Origin: Myxococcales bacterium
GTDB taxonomy: Bacteria; Myxococcota_A; Polyangia; Polyangiales; Polyangiaceae
DNA length: 64,000 nt
NCBI GenBank assembly: GCA_004193285.1
Contig: SECP01000023.1
Location: 62,001-126,000, forward strand
Direction of reading: 5' to 3'
Part shown: positions 56,780-64,000 of the stretch, one piece after another
Layout of the letters: every line of letters begins with the position of its first letter
How positions within the stretch are numbered: position 1 is the stretch's first letter
Position numbers and translations under genes: made by a program
Notes under the pieces: model-generated
The model's database searches: none
Told to the model about the DNA's origin: nothing
The model's input: only the letters and a program-made list of their open reading frames with translations

Positions 56780-58357
56780 TCACTTTTTGCCAGCCGGAGC
56801 CGCCGCGGGAGCCTTGGCGCCAGCCGCAGGTGGAGCGGCCTTGTCGCCCGCTGCCGGGGGAGCGGCCTTGTCAGCCGCCGCCTTATCAGCGGCTGCCTTG
56901 TCGGCTTCGGCCTTCGCAGCAGCTTCCTGCTCCTTGGCTGCCTTCTCGGCCTCCGCGGCGTCCTTCTCGGCCTGAGCGCCTTCGCGGATGAACTTGATGG
57001 TGTCGTCGATGTCCGTGCTGCGCTCCTTGGAGCGCTTCACGGCGTCGGCGAACTCACCGCCCTCACCTGCCTTGGCCACGAAGTCACGGTACTGCTGCGC
57101 AGCTTTTTCCAGCGCCGGGACGGCGTTGGGACCAGCGGCGCGCTTGGCCTTGAACTCGTGGGTGAGGATGGCCTCGTTGTAGTAGGTCTCCGCGCGCGAA
57201 CCATCGAGCTTCTTGGCGGCGTCCAGCTCGGCTTGCGCCGCCGCGACCATCTTTTCCCAGTTGCCGTCGTTGATCTGGCCGCGCAGCGCGAGCGCGAGAC
57301 CCAGGTGCGCCTCGAACTCGTTCGGGCGCAGCTTGAGCGCGTCGCGATACGCCTTCTCCGCCTCTTCGTAGCCTCGGAAGGACAGGCTCACCGCGGCGTA
57401 GTTCATGTGCGCCTCGAAGAACTTGGCGTCGAGCTGACGAGCCCGGCCGAAGCTCTTCACCGCGCCGTTGAAGTTCTTGAGCTGAACCTGGATGAGCCCG
57501 GTCGTGTTGTGAATCGGCGCGTAGTTCGGGTTCTTGCGCTGCGCCTGCGAGGCGACGAGCGCAGCGAGGTCGAGCTGTTGCTCGTCGACGTCCACGCCCT
57601 TGACGCCGGACACTTCCATGCCGCGGCGACCGCGACGACCCTTCTTGGCCGACGCACCTGCCTTGGCCTTGGCCTGCTCGAGGTAATACACCGCGAGCTG
57701 GTTGAAGGCGGGCATGTAGCTGTCGTCGATGGCCAGCGCGCGCTGGAGGTTGCGCTGAGCGCGCTCCAGATCGTTCTTGCCGTCGCCGTCCGCTTGGTCG
57801 CTGCCACGCTCCATCTGCAGCGCGGCGAGCGCGACCAGACCCTCGACGTTCTGGAACTTAGCGTCGCGGATGATCTGGTCCAGCTTGCTGATCGTGCCGT
57901 CGATGTCGCCCGACTTCTGGAAGTCGTAGAGTGCAAGCTGGGCCTTGGCGCGGTGGAAGCCGCTGTCGGCCTTGAGCGTGTCCTCGAACCTGCTGCGCGC
58001 CTCGGCGTCTTTACCGCAGCGCTGGTAGGCCAGCCCCGCGTTGTAGATGGCCTCCGGGAACTCGGCACGTGCGTCCGACTTCTGGGTGCTGGCCGCCTTG
58101 GAGAAGGAGTCCGCGACGCTGGAGCAGCTGGCTTCGGCCCAGTCCTGCTTCTTGTCGTGCTCGACGAACTGGTCGAGCGCCGCGTCGTACGTCGCGGCGG
58201 CCTCCTTGCTCACGCTGACATTGCCGGCGCCCTTCTTCCCGCTGTCCTTGTCGGGAGAGAGGACCGGCTTGCCGTCCTTGCCGACAGCGGCGCCGCCGCA
58301 CGCGACGAGCGACGCCGAGAGCCCCACGAGCGCGATACCGAAAAACCGCGTCATCAT
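56780..58357 (-). CDS. TPR lipoprotein, GltE/AglT-like
   Basis: This is a 525-residue protein. The lipoprotein signal MMTRFFGIALVGLSASLVAC20 is followed by ~8 TPR-type hairpins (e.g. EAIYNAGLAYQRCGKDAEAR, RAQRNLQRALAIDDSYMPAF, AVKSFGRARQLDAKFFEAH, EEAEKAYRDALKLRPNEFEA). A basic patch KKGRRGRRG is near 245. The C-terminal ~75 residues are a low-complexity Lys/Ala/Glu helix turning into Ala/Pro repeats (AADKAAADKAAPPAAG). Candidate starts are GTG 58360, ATG 58357 and ATG 58354; ATG 58357 gives a TGATG overlap with the upstream gene, indicating coupling. It matches GltE/AglT, an outer-membrane TPR lipoprotein of the gliding complex, by architecture and position. Confidence 0.85.
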   Translation of the reverse strand: MMTRFFGIALVGLSASLVACGGAAVGKDGKPVLSPDKDSGKKGAGNVSVSKEAAATYDAALDQFVEHDKKQDWAEASCSSVADSFSKAASTQKSDARAEFPEAIYNAGLAYQRCGKDAEARSRFEDTLKADSGFHRAKAQLALYDFQKSGDIDGTISKLDQIIRDAKFQNVEGLVALAALQMERGSDQADGDGKNDLERAQRNLQRALAIDDSYMPAFNQLAVYYLEQAKAKAGASAKKGRRGRRGMEVSGVKGVDVDEQQLDLAALVASQAQRKNPNYAPIHNTTGLIQVQLKNFNGAVKSFGRARQLDAKFFEAHMNYAAVSLSFRGYEEAEKAYRDALKLRPNEFEAHLGLALALRGQINDGNWEKMVAAAQAELDAAKKLDGSRAETYYNEAILTHEFKAKRAAGPNAVPALEKAAQQYRDFVAKAGEGGEFADAVKRSKERSTDIDDTIKFIREGAQAEKDAAEAEKAAKEQEAAAKAEADKAAADKAAADKAAPPAAGDKAAPPAAGAKAPAAAPAGKK

Positions 58358-61300
58358 CACGCTCCGCCTTCCTTCTTCTTGTCGTTCGTCTTCTTCTCGT
58401 CGCCGCCGCCTTCGGCCTTCTTCTTCTTCTCAGGCTCGTGAGACTGCACGACCATCGGCTCACCACCGATGCGCAGCGGGCTGCCCTGCTCGCGGAGCAC
58501 GCTGTTCACGCGGTTCGGGGAACCGCGGAACTCGTCGACGACGTGGAACTCGTTCTTGTAGTTGTCGGCCAGCCACTCTTCGCAGTTACGGCTGAACTCG
58601 TCGAAGTACTGGTACTTCACCGAATAACCCAGGCACGTTTGGTACGCGCCCTTGGCTTGCTGCTTCTGCGGCTCGGAGGCCTCGTCCAGCGCGCCGTAGT
58701 ATGCGGTGCGGATTTCGTAGTCCTTCTTCATGCTCTCCGGAATCGGCGCAGCACGGAACTCCTTCACGAACTTGCCCCACATGTCACCGACGCGCGAGCC
58801 GGCCGCGATGACCCAGCGCGGCGGCGGCACCGGCTGGAGGTCCACGATCTTCTTGTACTCGACCGAGGCCTCGTCGATGAGCGGGCGCTTCTTGCCAATC
58901 CAGTCCTTGACCTTGGTCTGGATGTGCTTGAGCACCGTTTCTTTGGACCCGGACCCCTTGTACTCGGGGAACGCGACCTTATCGACCTTCGCCTTCTTCT
59001 CTTCCGCGAAGTAGAAGAGTGCCTCGCCGACCGCTTCCAGGGTGCGGCCGAGACGACGCTGCTTGGCGTTCGCGTCTTCGTCCATGCCCTCGATCTGCGC
59101 AACCGCCGCCTTCGGGTCTTGCCAGATGGCGCGCACCGCGCCGTACTCGCGCGCGGCGACGGCGCCCTTGTTGGCCTTGACGTAGGTGCGGCCGAGCAGA
59201 GCGTGAGCCTGAGCGCGGACGTCTAGAGTCGCCTTGGTGTCGATGAGCTTCATCGACCCCGCGAGGCGCTTCTCCACGTTGCCCCAGTCCTTCTTTTCGC
59301 CGTAGTGAGCGGCGATGGCGAAGGCGATCTGCGCGGTCTGCGCCGGCTTCTTGGCGCCGTAGTACTTGTTGAAGTTGTTGGCGTCCTTGATGGCCTGCTC
59401 GTCCTGGCCGATACCGAGGCGCAGCACCACGGCGTCGCTCAAGGCCTGGTCCGCGAACTCACCCTTGAAGGCGGTCGCTTCGCAGTAGCGCTCGAAGAAC
59501 TCCGAGGCCTTGTCGTAGACGGCGATGGCTTGGTAGTTGCCGCCGATCTCGTACAGCGCCTTCTTGGCCAGGGGCGAGTCCTGCAGACCGTAGGTCTTGT
59601 TGAGCAGGATGGTCAGACGGACCTGAATCGCCTTCGCGAGGAGACGAGAGGCCTGATAGGCCTTCGCCATGTTGTAGACGATTTCGTCGGCCTTCTCGCA
59701 CTGCTTGGGCTTCTCGCCCTTGCTGAGCGGCTGCTCGCAGTACGTGCGCCACAGGTCCAGGTACGCTTCCGCGCCCTTCTTGTAGCTGTCCAGGCCGTTC
59801 TTGTAGTCGCCCTTTTCCGACAGGCCGTCGCCCTTTTCGACCAGCTTCTGCGCCTTGAGGCGGAGAATGTCGAACTGGATGCGGGTCAGCGACTCGCACT
59901 GCTCCTTGTTGTCCTCGAACTTGCTGCCCTTGCAGTACAGCTCGAGGAACACCGGCACGTCTTTCGACATGTCGTCGAAGCAGGCGGGGCGCGGGGGCTC
60001 CGCACGGCTGCCGAGCACGTTCACCGACTCGAGGTACAGCTGGGCCGCGAAGATGCCGGCGTCCTTGTCGGAGTGGTTGATGGCCACGTCACGGAACGCG
60101 AGAGCGGCCTCCTCCCAGTGCTGCGACTCGAAGTAGGTACGCGCGCGGGCGTACTTCACCTCGACGTACTGCTCCTCCGCCTCTTTGTCGCCCTTCGGCG
60201 GCGTGATGTAGCAGACGTAGCGATTGAAGGCCGTGACCATGCCCTTCTGCATGTCCGTGAAGGGCTTGGGCTTGAACTTCTCCCACTCACCCTTCTTGGC
60301 TTCGCGGTCCTTCTCGTCGGCGCCAGTCGGTCCAAGGCCCTTGGACTTGCGGTCCGAGTCGCCCTTGTACATCTGGTCGTACATCTTCTGGTAGCAGAGC
60401 ACTGAGGCGTACGCAGCTTCCGCCGCTTGACCGCCCTTGGGGTCTTCCGCAACCACGGCGTCGAACGCCGGCCCGCATTCCTCCCAGCGCTGCTGGAAGT
60501 AGAGCAAGTCCGCCATGGCGTACTTGATCTTGTACATCGTGGGCCAGTCTTCCTTCACGATGCGCGGGAACTGGAACTTGGCGAAGTCAGCCGAGGTGAA
60601 GTTGTCGGCGACCTTCTTGTAGAGGTACGCCGCCAAGTCCATCGTCTTCTTGTCGCCGGTGCCGCGGACGCCGCCGGTTCCGACGGCCTCCAAGTGCCAG
60701 CTCATCGCGGTCTCGGCCAGGAGCTCAGCGGTCTTGTTGGAGCACTCGTCCTTCTCTTTTTGACCGTTGCCGCCCTTGTTGAACTCGTTGAAGACGCGGA
60801 CCTGCTGGTCCATCTCCTTGCGGACGGCTTCCTTGTCACCCGACATCAACGCTTGCGTCGCGGTGGTGATTTGGCCCTGGTAGTAGCAGCCCTTGGCGCC
60901 CGGATCGCGGCTCAAGAGGTCGCGGTAAAGGACGATACCTTCCTTGTAATGGCCGGTATCCAAGTAGGCCAAGCCGAGCTCGTTCAGCATGCCGACCGTC
61001 TTGGTCTGCTCGCCGCCCTTGTCGCCGCTGACCGGCTTGAAGAAGTTGTAGGCCTTGTCCGGCGCGCCCGCGACGGCGTAGACCGGAATCATGTCGCGAC
61101 GAGCGGCCTTCGCCAGCTGCGTGGCGTTCGGCACGTCCGTGAACTGGTCGCCGTACTCGATGACCTTCTTGAACTCGTTGAGGGCGTTCGCGTACTCGCC
61201 CTTGTTCCAGAACACGTAACCGAGCTTGTAGCGCGCGTAGCCGAACTGCTTGTTCGTCGGCGGCGGGTACTTGATGACTTCCTTGTAAGCGGCCGCAGCG

Positions 61301-62115
61301 AGGTCCCACTTGCTGGGGTCACCTTGCGACTCTTGGAAGAAAAGCTCGCCGAACGCTAGGTACGCGTACGGGATGAACGGCGACTTCGGCGCCTTCTGGA
61401 TGAGCTCGAAGTAAACCGCGCGCGCGTCCTTGAGGTTGCCACCCTGCTCGTGCTCGTACGCGAGGTAGTACAATACCTCGTCGATCTTCGAGTAGTCAGG
61501 GTAGTCGTTCTTCATCTGCGTGTAGTAGACGATTGCCTTCTCACGCGCGGCCTTGACGATCTTCTCGGCCTGAACGGCGTCCTGCTTGAACTTCGCGGCT
61601 TGCGCGGGGTTCTTCTTCTTCGCGTCCTGGGCCTGAATGTCGCCCGCGATCTTGTCGCGGTTCGCGGCGCTCTCGAGCTCGACGTACGCTTCTGCCAAGC
61701 GGCGCGTCAGCTGCGGGCGGTCCGCGGACTTCTTCGGGGTGCGCTTGTACAAGCGCTCGAGCCCTTGGATTTCCGTGATGAGGAGCGCGCGGGCGCGGGC
61801 CTGGAGGCGGTTCTTGCGCGTGTCGCGCTCGGCGAACTTCTTCAGCTCGTCGGGGTTGACCGGCTTGACGTCGTCCTCGCGCTTCTTCACCTCGCGAGGC
61901 GGCGGTGCGCTCTTGAACGCAACCGCACGCTTCTGCTTCGCGTCGAACTTGGCCGGGCCACCCGGGCAAGTCATCAGGTTCGTTTGCGCCTCCTTCGAGA
62001 CGCACTCCAAGCTGAGGTCGGTCGGCTTGGCTTCGGGTACCGCGTGGGCGGTGCCGGCACAAAGCCAGACGCCCATGGCGGCAACAACGACGGAATAGGC
62101 TTTCTTCACACTCAT
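58357..62115 (-). CDS. Large exported TPR protein, GltD/AgmU-like
   Basis: This is a 1252-residue protein. The signal peptide (MSVKKAYSVVVAAMGVWLCAGTAHA) indicates the periplasm. A Lys-rich region with paired Cys (near 35-50) is followed by irregular TPR helices throughout (KADYLAYEHEQ-type hairpins, e.g. AYLAFGELFFQESQGDPSKW, LGLAYLDTGHYKEGIVLYR, ARARTYFESQHWEEAALAF) to about residue 1200. It ends in a Glu/Lys-rich tail (EPEKKKKAEGGGDEKKTNDK). ATG 62115 is preferred over 62121 because AAGG lies eight bases upstream; either start overlaps or abuts the upstream stop. Size, export signal and place before the GltE-like gene match GltD (AgmU/AgnA), a periplasmic TPR protein of the M. xanthus gliding machinery. 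Confidence 0.85.
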   Translation of the reverse strand: MSVKKAYSVVVAAMGVWLCAGTAHAVPEAKPTDLSLECVSKEAQTNLMTCPGGPAKFDAKQKRAVAFKSAPPPREVKKREDDVKPVNPDELKKFAERDTRKNRLQARARALLITEIQGLERLYKRTPKKSADRPQLTRRLAEAYVELESAANRDKIAGDIQAQDAKKKNPAQAAKFKQDAVQAEKIVKAAREKAIVYYTQMKNDYPDYSKIDEVLYYLAYEHEQGGNLKDARAVYFELIQKAPKSPFIPYAYLAFGELFFQESQGDPSKWDLAAAAYKEVIKYPPPTNKQFGYARYKLGYVFWNKGEYANALNEFKKVIEYGDQFTDVPNATQLAKAARRDMIPVYAVAGAPDKAYNFFKPVSGDKGGEQTKTVGMLNELGLAYLDTGHYKEGIVLYRDLLSRDPGAKGCYYQGQITTATQALMSGDKEAVRKEMDQQVRVFNEFNKGGNGQKEKDECSNKTAELLAETAMSWHLEAVGTGGVRGTGDKKTMDLAAYLYKKVADNFTSADFAKFQFPRIVKEDWPTMYKIKYAMADLLYFQQRWEECGPAFDAVVAEDPKGGQAAEAAYASVLCYQKMYDQMYKGDSDRKSKGLGPTGADEKDREAKKGEWEKFKPKPFTDMQKGMVTAFNRYVCYITPPKGDKEAEEQYVEVKYARARTYFESQHWEEAALAFRDVAINHSDKDAGIFAAQLYLESVNVLGSRAEPPRPACFDDMSKDVPVFLELYCKGSKFEDNKEQCESLTRIQFDILRLKAQKLVEKGDGLSEKGDYKNGLDSYKKGAEAYLDLWRTYCEQPLSKGEKPKQCEKADEIVYNMAKAYQASRLLAKAIQVRLTILLNKTYGLQDSPLAKKALYEIGGNYQAIAVYDKASEFFERYCEATAFKGEFADQALSDAVVLRLGIGQDEQAIKDANNFNKYYGAKKPAQTAQIAFAIAAHYGEKKDWGNVEKRLAGSMKLIDTKATLDVRAQAHALLGRTYVKANKGAVAAREYGAVRAIWQDPKAAVAQIEGMDEDANAKQRRLGRTLEAVGEALFYFAEEKKAKVDKVAFPEYKGSGSKETVLKHIQTKVKDWIGKKRPLIDEASVEYKKIVDLQPVPPPRWVIAAGSRVGDMWGKFVKEFRAAPIPESMKKDYEIRTAYYGALDEASEPQKQQAKGAYQTCLGYSVKYQYFDEFSRNCEEWLADNYKNEFHVVDEFRGSPNRVNSVLREQGSPLRIGGEPMVVQSHEPEKKKKAEGGGDEKKTNDKKKEGGA

Positions 62116-62120
62116 TTGCA

Positions 62121-63911
62121 TCACCTTCCGCAAGCCGACTCGACCACCTGACGGTAGAAGCCGAGCTCGTCGCGCCAGTACTCGCCGTTGAACGGCCAAA
62201 TCACGTGTTCCTCGTCGGGCTTGACGACGCCGTAGATCTTGGCTTCCGCCTTGCTGACCTGGTTGGTCTGGATCTTCTCGTCGAGCAAGTTGCGCTGCGC
62301 GGCGGTGATATCGATGAGGATCTTTTCACCGTTGCGCAGGTGTTCGTTCAGCTCGTCCACGTAACGCTGGTAGCGACCCAGCGCGAGCTCGCCGGCTTGG
62401 CGAACGGCGAGGTCACGCGCCAGCTTCAGCGCGTCCGAAACCTCCATGCCGAGGCCGGAGCTCTGGAAGTCCGAGGGCGACTTCTTGAAGCGCTTCTCTT
62501 CCTCTTCCAGCAACTTCACGTAGTCGATGTTGCGGAGCAACTGACGATCGGAGAGCGCGATCTCCACGATGGGTCGCACCGACGCCGGGATGTCGCCCTT
62601 GCCCTCGCGCACCTCGAGCAGGAACTTGAAGAACGCGTCTTCGCGGTTCTCGCCCTTGTACTTCTTGAGGATCTTCTCGAGCTCGTCCTTGATGGGCGTG
62701 TAGCGCAGGTTGAAGCGCGCCACGACCGTCGTGGCCGCGTCGTAGTTGCAGTTCGTGAAGTAGATGATCGCGCGAAGAACTTCCGACTCCGGGTAGAACG
62801 AGTTCGGGAAGTAAGGCGCGCTCAGGGTGTGGATGTTGCCCAGCGAACGCGGGTAGTCACCGGCCATGAAGTAGGCCCACGACTCCTCGAACAGCGCGTC
62901 CAGCCAGTACTCGCTCGTCTTGTCGACGTTGTTCCAGTACTTCACTGCCGCGGACAGCTTGGTGCTGTTCACGGTCGGCGCGTTGGTCTCGGCGTCGAGC
63001 GTGATCGACGACGAGTAGTAGGTGCGGGCCATCGAGAGGTACGCCAGATCGCGCATGCGGTCTTCGTCGTCCACGCCCTCGACGCCTTCGTCTAGCGCCT
63101 TTTCGATGCGCTGGAACGCCTTCACCGCCGGCACGGCCTTGCGCAGCTGCACGTAGCTCACACCGGTGAAGAACTGAGCCTTCACGTAGTACTCGCTGCG
63201 GCGGTCCACCTTCTGGAACAGGCGAATCGACTCTTCGAACTGGCGATTGCGGTACTTGTAGCGGCCGAGCATGAAGTTCAGCTGCCAGTACAGGTCACGC
63301 TGCTGCTCGTTGTCGAAGCGAGCCAAGTCGTCGTCGTTGTACTTACCGACGCGCTCGATGATGTCCGCCGGTTCCGGGAGCTGCGTGGCGAGCTTGGCCA
63401 GCCAGAGCAGGGTCTCCTTGAACTTGAGGTGGTTCGTGTTGTCGGCGATGCCGCTGAAGATCTGGTAGCTCGCCTGGTAGAACTTGAGGCGATAGAGCGA
63501 GATCGCGAGGAAGTACTCGGCGAGCTGCTTGTTGCCAGGGTCGTCCCCGGTTTCACCCGCGCGCACGCGGTGGAGGGCCTGCGCGGCCTCGTTCCACTTC
63601 TCTTTGTCGAACAGAGCCTTCGCTTGCGCGGCGGCTTCCGTCGGGTTGCCAGCGACGACGGCTGGCTGGGCCTTGCCCTTCGGCGCGTCCTCGTCGAGAT
63701 CGATGTCGACCCCGCCCTTCTTCTTGCCACCGTCAGCCGCAGGTGCGGGCGTGGCGGCCTTGCCACCCTTCTTGCCACCCGCCTTGGGTGCCGGAGTAGG
63801 AGCGTCGAGGTCCAGAACCTCTTGGGCGCGAGCAATGTTGGTGATGCCGAGAGAGCTCGACACAACGGCGGAAGCCAGGATGCTGACCGCGACCAGGCGC
63901 TTTCGGAACAT
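62121..63911 (-). CDS. Exported TPR protein, possibly GltC-like
   Basis: This is a 596-residue protein. The signal peptide (MFRKRLVAVSILASAVVSSS, cleavage after ARA-Q30) is followed by a Lys/Gly/Ala linker to ~95. TPR-like helices follow (ALFDKEKWNEAAQALHRVRA, LAEYFLAISLYRLKFYQASY, LGRYKYRNRQFEESIRLFQK) with a conserved-looking C-terminus (VIWPFNGEYWRDELGFYRQ) ending in ...SACGR. Its TGA overlaps the candidate ATG 62121 of the GltD-like gene, so the two are coupled. Periplasmic location, size and C-terminal W-P-F-x-G-E-Y-W-x-D-E-L-G-x-Y suggest GltC, which in M. xanthus lies in a different locus (gltABC). The assignment is tentative. The upstream 89 bp to the window edge show no clear promoter. 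Confidence 0.8.
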   Translation of the reverse strand: MFRKRLVAVSILASAVVSSSLGITNIARAQEVLDLDAPTPAPKAGGKKGGKAATPAPAADGGKKKGGVDIDLDEDAPKGKAQPAVVAGNPTEAAAQAKALFDKEKWNEAAQALHRVRAGETGDDPGNKQLAEYFLAISLYRLKFYQASYQIFSGIADNTNHLKFKETLLWLAKLATQLPEPADIIERVGKYNDDDLARFDNEQQRDLYWQLNFMLGRYKYRNRQFEESIRLFQKVDRRSEYYVKAQFFTGVSYVQLRKAVPAVKAFQRIEKALDEGVEGVDDEDRMRDLAYLSMARTYYSSSITLDAETNAPTVNSTKLSAAVKYWNNVDKTSEYWLDALFEESWAYFMAGDYPRSLGNIHTLSAPYFPNSFYPESEVLRAIIYFTNCNYDAATTVVARFNLRYTPIKDELEKILKKYKGENREDAFFKFLLEVREGKGDIPASVRPIVEIALSDRQLLRNIDYVKLLEEEEKRFKKSPSDFQSSGLGMEVSDALKLARDLAVRQAGELALGRYQRYVDELNEHLRNGEKILIDITAAQRNLLDEKIQTNQVSKAEAKIYGVVKPDEEHVIWPFNGEYWRDELGFYRQVVESACGR

Positions 63912-64000
63912 GTATCCTCGTTGGATGGGTTGGAGGCTCGCCCCACTCGCGAAAGGAGGGGGCGCCGAACCCCGGGCTGAGCGGGCTTCGGGCGGGCTGA

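Noticed and set aside
1..64000. CRISPR arrays, insertion sequences, prophage or attachment sites
   Set aside because: No regularly spaced identical repeats, transposase, integrase or phage structural genes were seen; the only tandem DNA repeat is the 15-bp set inside the giant TPR gene.

Overview
This 64-kb window is GC-rich DNA from a predatory or social deltaproteobacterium-like organism, most likely a myxobacterium of the Polyangiales/Sorangiineae type. The evidence is lipoproteins with long Gly/Ser/Ala linkers, abundant TPR, FHA and PEGA proteins, a eukaryotic-type Ser/Thr kinase with an N-terminal zinc ribbon, an FHA-sigma54 activator, and above all a gene block laid out like the gliding-motility (glt/agm) G4 cluster of Myxococcus xanthus. 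Assignments rest on motifs and gene order read by eye; no database search was run.

Layout. (1) 1-4910, plus strand: four tightly packed genes (an open-ended unknown, an OmpA/peptidoglycan-binding protein, a lipoprotein, an M15 peptidase), probably a cell-wall-acting accessory cassette of a contact-dependent secretion system lying mostly left of the window. (2) 4968-13604: metabolic and secreted proteins: a PhyH-family oxygenase, a zinc-protease lipoprotein, a GH78 rhamnosidase lipoprotein, a Lon protease gene broken by a deletion and frameshift, and an EEP-family nuclease/phosphatase with a Cys-rich insert. (3) 13960-22549: a REC-XRE regulator, a tRNA(CAU) with a clear promoter, then a TonB-dependent receptor and orphan substrate-binding proteins facing a CheA-like histidine kinase operon. 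This looks like a ligand-sensing module. (4) 22595-31181, minus strand: two compact groups, zinc-ribbon protein / Ser-Thr kinase / lipoprotein and prkA / APC permease / tatD / TonB-like protein, preceded by a second tRNA(CAU) that looks like isoleucine-2. (5) 31373-41012: uvrA, dksA, an AMIN-amidase lipoprotein, a Pro/Ala-rich membrane protein, a TPR-PEGA protein, an FHA-sigma54 activator and a small beta-barrel. (6) 41124-63911, minus strand: the glt-like block, read right to left: GltC-like TPR protein, GltD/AgmU-like TPR protein, GltE/AglT-like TPR lipoprotein, GltF-like small exported protein, GltG/PglI-like FHA-TM-AgmX protein, an additional TPR lipoprotein, and a 3807-residue GltI/AgmK-like TPR protein.

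How they fit. In M. xanthus the Glt proteins form an envelope-spanning trans-port driven by an AglRQS motor: FHA protein in the inner membrane, TPR proteins in periplasm and cytoplasm, beta-barrels in the outer membrane. The order D-E-F-G-x-I is preserved here, but no gltH, gltJ, gltA/B or aglRQS gene is recognisable in the window. A strong sigma70-type promoter lies directly in front of gltF, dividing the block into at least two transcription units (C-D-E and F-G).
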